From assembly GCA_902802305.1 (NCBI GenBank), contig CADCLG010000009.1, positions 16,676 to 80,675 on the forward strand: DNA of 64,000 nucleotides. The letters run 5' to 3'. Origin of the DNA: an uncultured Spirochaetaceae bacterium (GTDB lineage Bacteria > Spirochaetota > Spirochaetia > Treponematales > Treponemataceae). How positions within the stretch are numbered: the first letter of the stretch is position 1; the number at the start of each line of letters is the position of its first letter. The position numbers and the translations under genes were made by a program. Under the pieces are notes generated by a model that worked only from the letters and a program-made list of their open reading frames with translations, searched no databases and was not told where the DNA came from. Positions 41,429 through 50,494 of this stretch are shown piece after piece.

Positions 41429-42631
41429 ATGATAATTAATCCTTCAAAAGCAAAAGGAAAAATGACAGCCCCTCCTTCTAAAAGCATGGCTCACAGACAT
41501 TTAATTTGTGCAGCTCTGGCTCAGGGAAAAAGCGTTATTCATAATATAGATTTATCAGAAGATATAAAAGCCACTTTGAGCTGTATTGAGCAACTTGGCG
41601 TAAAAAGTGAAATTGCAGGAAGTACGATTACAGTTTATGGCAATGAAGTTCTAAAATGTTCAGTTTCTGATAAGAGAATATTTAACTGTAACGAAAGTGG
41701 AAGTACTCTGCGCTTTTTTATTCCTCTTGCAATGCTTAGCGGAAGTAAATCCTTTTTTATCGGCAGCGAAGTTTTAATGACTCGTCCTCTTTCTGTATAT
41801 GAAGATATCTGCCGCAAACAGAATATTCGTTTAGAGCACAAGAATGGAATTGCAATTGAAGGAAAATTAAAAGCTGATGATTTTGTAATTCCTGGAAATA
41901 TAAGCAGTCAATTTATTACAGGACTTTTATTTGCTCTTCCTCTTTTAGATAAAGATAGTACAATCACTCTTACAGAATCTGTTGAAAGTCGGCCATATAT
42001 AAATATGACCTTACAGGTTCAAAAAGAGTTTGGTATTAGAGCTGAATGGCATGGAGAAAACAAGCTGTATATTCCAGGAAATCAAAAATACAGGTCTACT
42101 GACACTTTTGTAGAAGGGGATTATTCAAATGCAGCTTTTTTTGAAGCCCTTAATACTTTGGGTGGTGAAATTAAAATTGAAGGCTTAAAGCCTGACAGCT
42201 TGCAGGGAGATAAAATATATATTCAGTATTTTGAAGAACTTAAAAAAGGTTTTGCAGCTCTTGATATTTCTGACTGTCCTGATTTGGGACCGGTTCTTTT
42301 TACTCTTGCAGCTGCTTTTCATGGTGGAGAGTTCACAGGAACAAAGCGTTTAAAAATTAAGGAAAGTAATCGCGGCCAGGTTATGTGTGAGGAACTTGCC
42401 AAGTTTGGAGTAAAAACTTTGCAGGAAGAAAACAGAATTATTATTTATGGTGGCGAACTTCATCGTCCAGAGGAAAAAATTTGCGGACATAATGATCACA
42501 GAATTGTAATGTCTATGGCGGTTTTGCTTACAATCACTGGCGGAGAAATTGTAGGCACGGAAGCAGTACGAAAAAGTCTTCCTGATTTTTTTGAAAGAAT
42601 TAGAAAGCTTGGAATAGATTTTCAGTATTAA
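41429..42631 (+). CDS. aroA: 3-phosphoshikimate 1-carboxyvinyltransferase (EPSP synthase)
   Basis: The 400-residue enzyme joins phosphoenolpyruvate to shikimate-3-phosphate. It shows PPSKSMAHRHLICAALAQGKS (active-site Lys and Ser), NESGSTLRFFIPLAML in place of the NxGTxxR motif (here NESGSTLR), RPLSVYEDI and the C-terminal HNDHRIVMSMAV. The NxGTAxR motif is altered to ESGSTLRF, a class II-like variant that in other bacteria goes with changed glyphosate sensitivity. It sits between aroQ and tyrA in the operon. Confidence 0.94.
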   Translation: MIINPSKAKGKMTAPPSKSMAHRHLICAALAQGKSVIHNIDLSEDIKATLSCIEQLGVKSEIAGSTITVYGNEVLKCSVSDKRIFNCNESGSTLRFFIPLAMLSGSKSFFIGSEVLMTRPLSVYEDICRKQNIRLEHKNGIAIEGKLKADDFVIPGNISSQFITGLLFALPLLDKDSTITLTESVESRPYINMTLQVQKEFGIRAEWHGENKLYIPGNQKYRSTDTFVEGDYSNAAFFEALNTLGGEIKIEGLKPDSLQGDKIYIQYFEELKKGFAALDISDCPDLGPVLFTLAAAFHGGEFTGTKRLKIKESNRGQVMCEELAKFGVKTLQEENRIIIYGGELHRPEEKICGHNDHRIVMSMAVLLTITGGEIVGTEAVRKSLPDFFERIRKLGIDFQY

Positions 42632-42659
42632 ATATAGGTTTTTAAAGGAGAAGATAAAA

Positions 42660-43517
42660 ATGGATTGGATTACAAAACAGAATATTTTGATTGTCGGATT
42701 AGGCCTTATGGGCGGAAGTTATGCAAAAGGACTTAAACGAATCGGATATAATCTGATGGCAATTGATAAAAACTCAGAATCAATACAATACGCTCTGGAA
42801 AATGACATTATTGATGAAGGTGATGATTTCCCGAATCCAGAACTTATTAAAAAGGCTGATGTAGTTATTTTTGCATTATATCCTCATGTCTTTATTGAAT
42901 GGATAAAGGAAAATCAAAAATATTTTCAGTCAGGAATAAAAATCACTGATGTAACTGGTGTAAAAAGCAATATAGTTTATGAGATACAGAATATTCTCCG
43001 CGAAGATGTTGAGTTTATTCCAGCTCATCCAATGGCAGGCCGGGAAGTTTATGGAGTTCAGAATAGCGATGACAGAATCTTCCATAATGCCAACTACATT
43101 GTAACTCCAACTTCAAAAAATACAGTTGAAGCAATTGAATGGTGTAAGGATTTGGGCCGTCTTTTGGGCTTCAGAAAGATTTCTATTCTAACCCCAGAAG
43201 AGCATGACCAGATGATTGGTTTTGTTTCTCAGTTAACACACTGTATTGCAGTTGCATTAATGGACTGCAGCGACAACAGTCATATTGTTGATTATACGGG
43301 AGATTCCTTCCGCGATTTAACGAGAATTGCAAATATAAATGAAAAAATGTGGAGTGAGCTTTTCTTAATGAATAAAAAGCCCCTGCTTGAGCAGATGGAC
43401 ACTTTTATTAAAGAAATGCAGACTTTGCGTGATTTGTTAAATAATGAAGATAGAGACGGCTTGTGTGAAAAAATGAAACTTTCTACACAACGACGTTCTT
43501 TATTCAATAAAAAATAA
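42660..43517 (+). CDS. tyrA: Prephenate dehydrogenase
   Basis: The 285-residue enzyme oxidatively decarboxylates prephenate to 4-hydroxyphenylpyruvate, the Tyr branch. The N-terminal Rossmann domain starts NILIVGLGLMGGSYAKGLKRIGY; ITDVTGVKSNI and FIPAHPMAGREVYGVQNS (substrate-binding His and Arg) follow; the C-terminal part is helical. There is no ACT domain, so direct feedback by Tyr through ACT is not expected. It lies between aroA and the DAHP synthase gene. Confidence 0.92.
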   Translation: MDWITKQNILIVGLGLMGGSYAKGLKRIGYNLMAIDKNSESIQYALENDIIDEGDDFPNPELIKKADVVIFALYPHVFIEWIKENQKYFQSGIKITDVTGVKSNIVYEIQNILREDVEFIPAHPMAGREVYGVQNSDDRIFHNANYIVTPTSKNTVEAIEWCKDLGRLLGFRKISILTPEEHDQMIGFVSQLTHCIAVALMDCSDNSHIVDYTGDSFRDLTRIANINEKMWSELFLMNKKPLLEQMDTFIKEMQTLRDLLNNEDRDGLCEKMKLSTQRRSLFNKK

Positions 43518-43542
43518 GGTTATAATATGGAGGCAAAATAAA

Positions 43543-44571
43543 ATGAATATGGAGTTTGAAAGAAAGCTGGCAATTCCAGCTGAGGTAAAAGAAAGATATC
43601 CATTAACTGCAAAGATTAATGATATCGTAGAAAAGAAGCGTGCAGAAATTAAGGCAGTTTTTGAAGGACGTTCAGATAAAATGATTCTTCTGATTGGACC
43701 ATGTTCTGCTGATAGAGAAGATGCCGTTATTGATTATATGACACGTCTTGTTCCTGTTCAGGAAAAGGTAAAGGACAAAATCCTTCTTGTACCGCGCATC
43801 TATACCAACAAACCGCGCACTACAGGTGACGGCTACAAGGGATTACTTCATCAGCCAGACCCTAATGCAAAACCAGATATGTACAAGGGAATTATTGCAA
43901 CTCGTTCCATTCACATGCATGCAGTAGAAGCCACTGGTTTTATTTTTGCAGATGAAATGCTTTATCCCGAGAATCATAAATATATAGATGATTTACTTGG
44001 TTATGTTGCAGTAGGTGCCCGTTCGGTAGAAGACCAGCAGCATCGTCTTACAGCAAGTGGAATTGAAGTTCCTGTTGGAATGAAAAATCCAACCTCTGGT
44101 GATTATGCTGTTATGATGAATGCAATTCTGGCTGCCCAGCACAAACACACATTTATCTATCGTGGTTGGGAAGTTCATTCTCAGGGAAATCCATGGTCTC
44201 ACGCTATTTTACGCGGTTCAACAAATAAACACGGTAATACAATTCCAAACTATCATTATGAAGATTTAATCCGTCTTTGTGATGTTTACGATGAACGCGA
44301 ATTATCTAATCCAGCTGCTATTATCGATACAAACCATTGCAATTCTGGTAAAAATCCTTTTGAACAGCCTCGTATTGTTATGGATGTTCTTCATTCCTGC
44401 AAGCATAACGACAGAATCAGAAAGCTTGTAAAGGGCTTTATGATTGAAAGTTATATAGAAGACGGCTGCCAGAAAGTAAACGAAAATGTTTATGGTAAAT
44501 CAATTACAGACCCATGCTTAGGCTGGGAAAAATCTGAAAAATTGATTTATGATATTGCTGAAAAAATCTAA
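43543..44571 (+). CDS. aroF: 3-deoxy-D-arabino-heptulosonate 7-phosphate (DAHP) synthase, class I
   Basis: The 342-residue enzyme condenses phosphoenolpyruvate and erythrose-4-phosphate, the entry step of the pathway. Motifs of the AroFGH class: LLIGPCSADREDAVIDYM, PRIYTNKPRTTGDGYKGLLHQPDP, GARSVEDQQHR, GMKNPTSGD, and the metal-binding IIDTNHCNSGKNP. GGAGG precedes the ATG. Being the entry enzyme but placed late in the operon is unusual; all pathway steps are now present in a single transcript. Which aromatic amino acid inhibits it is not clear. Confidence 0.94.
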   Translation: MNMEFERKLAIPAEVKERYPLTAKINDIVEKKRAEIKAVFEGRSDKMILLIGPCSADREDAVIDYMTRLVPVQEKVKDKILLVPRIYTNKPRTTGDGYKGLLHQPDPNAKPDMYKGIIATRSIHMHAVEATGFIFADEMLYPENHKYIDDLLGYVAVGARSVEDQQHRLTASGIEVPVGMKNPTSGDYAVMMNAILAAQHKHTFIYRGWEVHSQGNPWSHAILRGSTNKHGNTIPNYHYEDLIRLCDVYDERELSNPAAIIDTNHCNSGKNPFEQPRIVMDVLHSCKHNDRIRKLVKGFMIESYIEDGCQKVNENVYGKSITDPCLGWEKSEKLIYDIAEKI

Positions 44572-44633
44572 GTCTTTTAATAGATTTAATTAATTTAGAT
44601 TTGATTAATGATTTAATTACTTCGGGATGCTTT

Positions 44634-45293
44634 ATGAAAAGATGTGTGATAATCGGTGCCGCTCAAATACAAAATTATTCAAAAATCAAAAGTTATTTAT
44701 CTGCTGATGATTTTTGTATTTTTTGTGATGGTGGCTTGAAACATCAACAACCTTTAGACTTGCATCCTGATTTAATTGTTGGTGATTTTGATTCAGCCGA
44801 TTTTTATGAGGGACAAAAGACTGCCGGAAAAGCGCAAGCCGAAATTATAAAGCTTCCCTGTGAAAAAGATGATACCGATGTTTTTTTTGCGGTAAAAGAA
44901 GCGGTAAGGCGTGGTTTTGACAATTTTCTTTTAATTGGAGTAATCGGGCAGAGATTTGACCATTCTTTGTGTAATATCTCTGTCCTGCTTTATTTATACG
45001 AAAATAAAAAATCTGCTGTAATTCTGGACGATTATTCAGAAATGCAAATTATTGGTGCAGAAACTCTTCAACAGCCTGCTGAAATTACTGACACTTATTC
45101 TTATTTTTCGCTTATGTGTCCCTTTGGTGATGTAAGCGGTGTCACTATAAAAAATGCAAAATATCCTCTGGAAAATGCAGAAATAAAATGCAGTTACCAG
45201 TATGGAATCAGTAATGAAGTGTTAAAAGAAAAAACCGCTTCTGTTTTTGTCAAAAGCGGCCTTTTACTCTTAATTAAAATCTTTTCTAATTAG
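44634..45293 (+). CDS. thiN: Thiamine pyrophosphokinase
   Basis: From the ATG at 44634, after a CGGGAT stretch, the protein is 219 residues. It moves pyrophosphate from ATP to thiamine. Conserved features: FCIFCDGGLKHQ, PDLIVGDFDSA, PCEKDDTDVFFAVKEAVRRG (metal-binding Asp cluster) and LIGVIGQRFDHSLCN. The C-terminal beta-domain is recognisable. It follows the DAHP synthase gene by 62 bp on the same strand and could be read from the aromatic operon. Its stop overlaps that of the convergent paaK by two to three bases. An earlier in-frame ATG at 44601 has no ribosome binding site. Confidence 0.9.
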   Translation: MKRCVIIGAAQIQNYSKIKSYLSADDFCIFCDGGLKHQQPLDLHPDLIVGDFDSADFYEGQKTAGKAQAEIIKLPCEKDDTDVFFAVKEAVRRGFDNFLLIGVIGQRFDHSLCNISVLLYLYENKKSAVILDDYSEMQIIGAETLQQPAEITDTYSYFSLMCPFGDVSGVTIKNAKYPLENAEIKCSYQYGISNEVLKEKTASVFVKSGLLLLIKIFSN

Positions 45294-46531
45294 AATCTCT
45301 TATCTTCAATTCTTTTTGTTTTCTTTTCTGAACGTGGAAGTTCACCAATTCCTACAACTTCAACCTTTGGAGTCATGTTGTATTTCTGCTTGAAGATGTA
45401 CTGAACGCCAAGAGCAACTTCTGCGCGGTCAACGCCCATTTCTACTTCAACAAAAACAGTCATCTGGTCTTTTCCGTCAACGTGTTCAATTACTGCGCGG
45501 TATTCACTTGATGTTCCCGGTACAGATTTGATTACGTCTTCAATTGTACTTGGGAAGATAATGTTTCCCTTAACTTTTACCATGTCATCTGAGCGACCGA
45601 GAATCTGAGTAATTCTAGGATATGAGCGGCCACAAGGACATTTTTCTGTTACAAAAGCAGCAAGGTCGTGAGTGCGGAATCTGAATAAAGGTGCACCTTC
45701 TTTTACCAAGGTTGTAAGACAGATTTCTCCAATTTGTCCCTCTGGTACCGGAAGTCCTGTTTCTGGATCGAGGATTTCGATATAAACATAATCATCAAAA
45801 ATATGCATTCCTGCATCTGATTTATCGCAGTTAATACCAATTCCTGGACCGTAACATTCTGTAAGACCGTAAATATCATAAAGTTCAATTCCAAGAATGG
45901 TCTGAATACGGTTGCGCATTTTTTCGCCCCAGCGTTCTGAACCGATTACACCTTTTTTGAGCTTGATGTTTTTAGAAAGATGTCTTGCTTCAATCTGTTC
46001 TGCAAGTAATAAAGCATAAGAAGAAGTTGCGCAGATTACAGTTGCATTTAAATCCTGCATCATCTGAAGCTGCTTTTCTGTGTTACCTGGTCCCATAGGA
46101 ATAGCCATGGCACCTAATCTTTCACAGCCAGCCTGAAAACCTATACCTGCTGTCCACAAACCATATCCCGGTGTAATCTGAATTCTATCTTTGTTTGTAA
46201 TTCCTGCAAGCTCATAACAGCGGGCAAACATAATTCCCCAGTCTTCAACATCTTTTTTTGTGTAAGGAATGATTACAGGAGAGCCTGTAGTTCCTGATGA
46301 TGAGTGAATTCTGACAATTTCTTCTTCTGGTACGGCTGCAAGACCAAGGGGATAAGCATCACGCAAATCCTGTTTTGAACAGAAGGGAACAAGTTTTTCA
46401 AAAGATTCCTGATCCTTAATGTCTTCTGGATTTACGTTCTTAAAGCGTTCGGTATAAAAAGGGTTTCCGCATGCTTTTACTCTTTTAATTTGTGCGCGGA
46501 TTTGTTCAAGTTGTTTTTCTGTTAGTTTCAT
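45290..46531 (-). CDS. paaK: Phenylacetate-CoA ligase
   Basis: The 413-residue adenylate-forming enzyme is the PaaK type: P-loop IHSSSGTTGSPVIIPYTKKDV, YGLTECYGPGIGINC, FRTHDLAAF and the C-terminal hinge ILGRSDDMVKVKG. It activates phenylacetate or indoleacetate with ATP and CoA. In anaerobes it works with indolepyruvate:ferredoxin oxidoreductase, also in this window (12299-14811), either to end aromatic amino acid fermentation or to rebuild arylpyruvates from aryl acids by reductive carboxylation. It lies convergent to the aromatic operon and divergent from dapL. Confidence 0.92.
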   Translation of the reverse strand: MKLTEKQLEQIRAQIKRVKACGNPFYTERFKNVNPEDIKDQESFEKLVPFCSKQDLRDAYPLGLAAVPEEEIVRIHSSSGTTGSPVIIPYTKKDVEDWGIMFARCYELAGITNKDRIQITPGYGLWTAGIGFQAGCERLGAMAIPMGPGNTEKQLQMMQDLNATVICATSSYALLLAEQIEARHLSKNIKLKKGVIGSERWGEKMRNRIQTILGIELYDIYGLTECYGPGIGINCDKSDAGMHIFDDYVYIEILDPETGLPVPEGQIGEICLTTLVKEGAPLFRFRTHDLAAFVTEKCPCGRSYPRITQILGRSDDMVKVKGNIIFPSTIEDVIKSVPGTSSEYRAVIEHVDGKDQMTVFVEVEMGVDRAEVALGVQYIFKQKYNMTPKVEVVGIGELPRSEKKTKRIEDKRF

Positions 46532-46646
46532 TTTCTTCCTCTATTAATTTATAAATAATTCAAAAGGCTGATTATATTTTCATTGTTTCTATAAATAGTA
46601 ACGCATTAAAAAAAATATGTCAACCTTTTTATTTAAATAAATGTAA

Positions 46647-46675
46647 TTGACAATTTTTCTATTAAAAAGTTAAAT
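46647..46675 (+). promoter_or_regulatory. Promoter of dapL
   Basis: TTGACA (46647-46652), 17 bp, TTAAAT (46670-46675), 28 bp before the preferred start codon. Confidence 0.6.
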
Positions 46676-46703
46676 AGTTTTATATCAAAGCATGGAGTCA
46701 TAT

Positions 46704-47903
46704 ATGAACATTAATAAGCACTTTCTGGAACTGGAAGCAAATTATTTATTTTCTACTGTAGGAAAAAAGCAGAGGGAATATCAGGCCGCTCACCCAGAAG
46801 CAGATGTAATAAAACTTTCAATTGGTGATGTAACAAAACCTTTATGTCCGGCTGTAATCGAAGCAATGCACAAGGCAGTCGATGAGATGGCTGATGAAAA
46901 AACTTTCCGTGGTTATCCGCCTGAGACAGGTTATGAGTTTGTTATAAATGCAATTCTTAAGCATGATTATACAGACCGCGGCATTAAGATGGATAAAAGC
47001 GAAATCTTCCTTTCTGATGGTGCAAAATCTGACTGCGGAAATATCGGTGATATTTTCTCTGTAGATAATGTTGTTGCAATTTGTGATCCTGTTTATCCAG
47101 TTTATATGGATACAAATATTATGAACGGAAGAAAAAATAATATCATTATCATGCCATGTACTGAGGAAAATGGTTTTATGCCGGCTATTCCTGGTAAAAA
47201 TGACAAAGTTCCTGATATCATTTATCTTTGTTTCCCTAACAATCCAACTGGAGTTGTTGCCAGCCGCGAACAGTTGAAAGCTTGGGTTGATTATGCCAAT
47301 GAACATCATTCTTTAATTCTTTTTGATTCAGCTTATGAAGCCTTTGTAACTGATGATTCAATTCCAAAATCTATTTACGAAATTGAAGGTGCCAGAAGCT
47401 GTGCAATTGAGTTCCGTTCATTCTCTAAAACTGCCGGTTTTACGGGTGTACGCTGTGGTTATACTGTTGTTCCTCATGATTTGGTTTTTGACGGCACAGA
47501 ATTAAATGCACTCTGGTTCAGAAGACAGTCTACAAAGTTCAACGGTGTTTCTTATATCACACAAAAGGCTGCTGAGGCAGTTTATTCCGAAGAAGGTCAA
47601 AAGCAGATTCGCGCAACTCTGGATTTTTACAAAGAAAATGCAAAAATCATTTTTGATGGACTTACTCAGGCAGGCTTCAAATGCTACGGTGGTATTTATT
47701 CTCCATATATCTGGCTTAAGATTCCAGAGGGATACACAAGCTGGTCTTTCTTTGATGAACTTTTGGATAAATGTCATGTTGTTGGAACTCCAGGAAGCGG
47801 ATTTGGTGCAGCTGGTGAAGGCTTCTTTAGACTTACTGCTTTTGGAAACCGCGAACGCACAATTGAAGCAATTGAAAGAATTAAGAAAGTATACGGAAAA
47901 TAA
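46704..47903 (+). CDS. dapL: LL-diaminopimelate aminotransferase
   Basis: Starting at the ATG at 46704, behind GGAG, the enzyme has 399 residues. It is a fold-I PLP aminotransferase: [76 protein letters not shown] and the PLP-lysine motif [19 protein letters not shown]. It makes LL-diaminopimelate from tetrahydrodipicolinate and glutamate in one step, by-passing the succinylase or acetylase routes. LysA at 3089 completes lysine. An in-frame ATG at 46692 overlaps the ribosome binding site and gives only four extra residues. Confidence 0.94.
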   Translation: MNINKHFLELEANYLFSTVGKKQREYQAAHPEADVIKLSIGDVTKPLCPAVIEAMHKAVDEMADEKTFRGYPPETGYEFVINAILKHDYTDRGIKMDKSEIFLSDGAKSDCGNIGDIFSVDNVVAICDPVYPVYMDTNIMNGRKNNIIIMPCTEENGFMPAIPGKNDKVPDIIYLCFPNNPTGVVASREQLKAWVDYANEHHSLILFDSAYEAFVTDDSIPKSIYEIEGARSCAIEFRSFSKTAGFTGVRCGYTVVPHDLVFDGTELNALWFRRQSTKFNGVSYITQKAAEAVYSEEGQKQIRATLDFYKENAKIIFDGLTQAGFKCYGGIYSPYIWLKIPEGYTSWSFFDELLDKCHVVGTPGSGFGAAGEGFFRLTAFGNRERTIEAIERIKKVYGK

Positions 47904-47985
47904 TTTTCTTATTTATTGAATAAATTGCTATATAGTAGTAAAACATTAGAGGGATTTTTTCCACGATAAACTAAGAGGTAAAAAA

Positions 47986-49212
47986 ATGAATGTTGTTGTA
48001 ATCGGAGCCCAGTGGGGTGATGAAGGAAAAGGTAAGATTGTTGACTATCTTGCAGAAGATGCAAAATATGTTGTTCGTTATGCAGGTGGTCCTAATGCCG
48101 GTCATACAATTGTAGTTGATGGAAAGCAGTATGCACTTCATCAAGTTCCGTCTGGAATTCTTTATGCCGATAAAAAAGTAATTCTTGGTTCTGGAATGGT
48201 TATCGATGCTGAAGCCTTCTTTAATGAACTTCAGATGTTAAAGGATAACGGAATTGATTGGGAAGGCCGTGTATTTATTTCTGACAGAGCTCATTTAATT
48301 CTTCCTCGTTATCGTCAGATGGATAAAGATAGAGATGCAGCCCGCAAGCGTCCAATCGGTACAACCGGCCGTGGTATGGGTATTGCTTATGCAGAAAAAG
48401 CTCACCGCGATGGTGTTCGTCTTGCAGATTTAGACTGGCCAGAAAAAATGGCTGAGTTTGATGGTGAAGATCTTGAATTTATAAACAAATATAAAGAACG
48501 TCTTATGAACATGCGCATTAACATGGCTCAGAAGATGTACGAAATCAAAGGACAGAATATTCTTTTTGAAGGTGCTCAGGGTGCAATGCTTGACCTGGAC
48601 AGCGGTACATATCCTTATGTAAGTTCTGGCGCTTCTTGTGCTGCCGGCGCTGCTACTGGTTGTGGAGTTGGTCCTCATGATTTGGATAAGATTGTAGGTG
48701 TATTCAAAGCTTACGAAACACGTGTTGGTAATGGTCCAATGCCTTCTGAATTCAACAACGAAAGCGAAGGTGAACTTTGTCAGTATGTTCGTGATACAGG
48801 TCGTGAATATGGTGTAACAACTGGTCGTGCCCGCCGCTGCGGTTATCTTGATTTGGTTGCTTTGCGCTATGCTTGCCGCGTTAATTCTTTGGATGGTCTT
48901 GTTCTTACTCACCTTGATATTTATGATGCAATGGATCAGATTGAAGCTTGTGTAGCTTATGATATCAACGGAAAACGTGTTACAGATTTCCCTGCAAACG
49001 TAAAAGATATGGAAAATGCAAAACCAATTCTTGAAAAATTCAAGGGCTGGAAAACAAATCTTAAAGAATGTAAAGATTATGATTCTATGCCGGAACAGGC
49101 AAAAGCTTATGTTAAATTCATTGAAGATTATTGCGAGACTCCAGTTACAATCGTTTCTGTTGGATATGAACGCGATGATACTTTTGTAAGACAGAATCCT
49201 TGGGAAAAATAA
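47986..49212 (+). CDS. purA: Adenylosuccinate synthetase
   Basis: The 408-residue enzyme joins IMP and aspartate using GTP, the first step from IMP to AMP. It shows VVVIGAQWGDEGKGKIVDYLAE (GTP P-loop and catalytic Asp), YAGGPNAGHTIV with the catalytic His, RPIGTTGRGMGIAYAEKA, FEGAQGAMLDLDSGTYPYVSSG and TTGRARRCGYLDLVALRYA. It is slightly shorter than the usual 425-430 residues but all motifs are present. An AGAGG site precedes the start; a strong terminator follows, so it is a single-gene unit. Confidence 0.96.
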   Translation: MNVVVIGAQWGDEGKGKIVDYLAEDAKYVVRYAGGPNAGHTIVVDGKQYALHQVPSGILYADKKVILGSGMVIDAEAFFNELQMLKDNGIDWEGRVFISDRAHLILPRYRQMDKDRDAARKRPIGTTGRGMGIAYAEKAHRDGVRLADLDWPEKMAEFDGEDLEFINKYKERLMNMRINMAQKMYEIKGQNILFEGAQGAMLDLDSGTYPYVSSGASCAAGAATGCGVGPHDLDKIVGVFKAYETRVGNGPMPSEFNNESEGELCQYVRDTGREYGVTTGRARRCGYLDLVALRYACRVNSLDGLVLTHLDIYDAMDQIEACVAYDINGKRVTDFPANVKDMENAKPILEKFKGWKTNLKECKDYDSMPEQAKAYVKFIEDYCETPVTIVSVGYERDDTFVRQNPWEK

Positions 49213-49235
49213 AGGACGGATTATATATTCTGTTA

Positions 49236-49271
49236 AAAAAAAGCGAGGTCATTAAAGGCCTCGCTTTTTTT
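49236..49271. terminator. Bidirectional terminator after purA
   Basis: An A-run plus GCGAGG (to 49248) pairs with CCTCGC plus a T-run (49259-49271). It serves both purA and the convergent P13-like gene. Confidence 0.92.
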
Positions 49272-49296
49272 GTGGAGAATCGGTTATTGTATAAAT

Positions 49297-49956
49297 CTAG
49301 AGCATTAGGTTAATGTTGAATGTCATTGCAAGATTACCGTTCGTGTCGATTGTTGGTAAAAGACTTGTTCTGAAATCATTGAGGCCTAAAGCATTTTCTA
49401 AAGTTTTGTTATAGTCTTTTACATAAGAGTTGGCGCGAATTCCTTGGTAAGTTCGAGAGCCTGCTAAAAGAATTAATGAAAACAATTCAAAAATACTTGA
49501 GGGTTCAGAAGGCATTCTTGCTGAAGTATTTGGATGTAATGCTTTTTCTGAATTATAATAGGCTAAATCTATTTCATATTCGGCCATCTTGTTCATATAG
49601 TTTCCCAATAAGATAAAAAAAGTTAATAAAGTAGAGGCATCCAGACATGTTCCGATAATTCCACCTTTTTTGTCACCACTTATGTAAGAACCAATTCCAA
49701 AACCTGCAAATACATTTACTAAGACTGGTAAAACACTGTTTTTTTGATATGCTCTGTACAAATCTAATTTTTCAACATCTGTGAGTTGCATAGAAAGTGT
49801 AGAAATTGTGTTCTGATTTTTCATTAAACCTGAATCAAGTAAAAAGTCAACTCTTGGTTTTATATTTTCTGTGTTCACATTTTTTTCTGCATTTTCCTGA
49901 CAGAATGCAGTTCCAATCAGCAAGATTCCTAAGAATGTGCAAATAATTTTTTTCAT
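49297..49956 (-). CDS. P13-family spirochaetal membrane protein
   Basis: The 219-residue protein has a cleavable signal peptide (MKKIICTFLGILLIGTAFCQ). Residues 65-110 read EKLDLYRAYQKNSVLPVLVNVFAGFGIGSYISGDKKGG, like the Borrelia P13 porin family, followed by more hydrophobic segments. P13 proteins form channels in the spirochaete outer membrane with helical rather than beta-barrel structure. Function here is inferred from that likeness; as the family is largely confined to spirochaetes it also supports the taxonomic guess. It stands alone, divergent from a small XRE regulator gene. Confidence 0.75.
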   Translation of the reverse strand: MKKIICTFLGILLIGTAFCQENAEKNVNTENIKPRVDFLLDSGLMKNQNTISTLSMQLTDVEKLDLYRAYQKNSVLPVLVNVFAGFGIGSYISGDKKGGIIGTCLDASTLLTFFILLGNYMNKMAEYEIDLAYYNSEKALHPNTSARMPSEPSSIFELFSLILLAGSRTYQGIRANSYVKDYNKTLENALGLNDFRTSLLPTIDTNGNLAMTFNINLML

Positions 49957-50128
49957 TATGTTTTCTCCTTGTTAGTGACCGCTTGTATGGACATACTAAC
50001 TAAATGATTGATTTTTATTAATTATTATATCCAAAAGAATGATTTGTCAATTCTAAAAGAATTAAAAATTAAAATATTATTTCTTTTTGATTATGTTTTA
50101 ATTAGAAAGTCTAAAACATACTGTAAAT

Positions 50129-50455
50129 ATGGAAAATTTAGACATAAGAAAACTGTTCGGCGAGAATGTAAAATATTACAGAAAAAAGATGGGATTATCA
50201 CAAGAACAACTTGCAGAAAAACTTGATGTTTCTCCAAATCACATGAGCGTGATTGAAACTGGAGGAAAATTTGTAACTTATAAGTTGCTTGAAAAAATGG
50301 TCTGTATCTTTAATGTTATGCCAGCCGCACTTTTTTATATGCCTGGAACTGCTGATAGCGATGATTCTTTACAAAACAAAATTAATTCCATTGTAAAAAA
50401 TGAATTGGATTCAACTTTTGAGAGGATTTCAAAAAAAATTTCTAAAATAGAGTAA
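50129..50455 (+). CDS. XRE-family transcriptional regulator
   Basis: A 108-residue protein with a full Cro/C1 helix-turn-helix in the first 65 residues (NVKYYRKKMGLSQEQLAEKLDVSPNHMSVIETGGKFVTYKLLEKMVCIFNVMP) and a short charged tail for oligomerisation. No ribosome binding site is visible before the ATG. It is divergent from the P13-like gene, 172 bp away, and may control it. Its target is unknown. Confidence 0.85.
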   Translation: MENLDIRKLFGENVKYYRKKMGLSQEQLAEKLDVSPNHMSVIETGGKFVTYKLLEKMVCIFNVMPAALFYMPGTADSDDSLQNKINSIVKNELDSTFERISKKISKIE

Positions 50456-50494
50456 CGTATTTACCTTATGGGGTAGATTTTAGATGTAATCTTA

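Noticed and set aside
44634..45293. CCGCTT/AAGCGG hairpin near 45235-45265 as the aromatic operon terminator
   Set aside because: It lies inside the thiN coding region with only a short T stretch; not strong enough to call.
46842..47309. 155-codon minus-strand frame inside dapL
   Set aside because: Antisense shadow of a well-supported aminotransferase gene, with no start signals and low-complexity composition.
48430..48912. 160-codon minus-strand frame inside purA
   Set aside because: Antisense shadow; composition reflects purA codons, no ribosome binding site.
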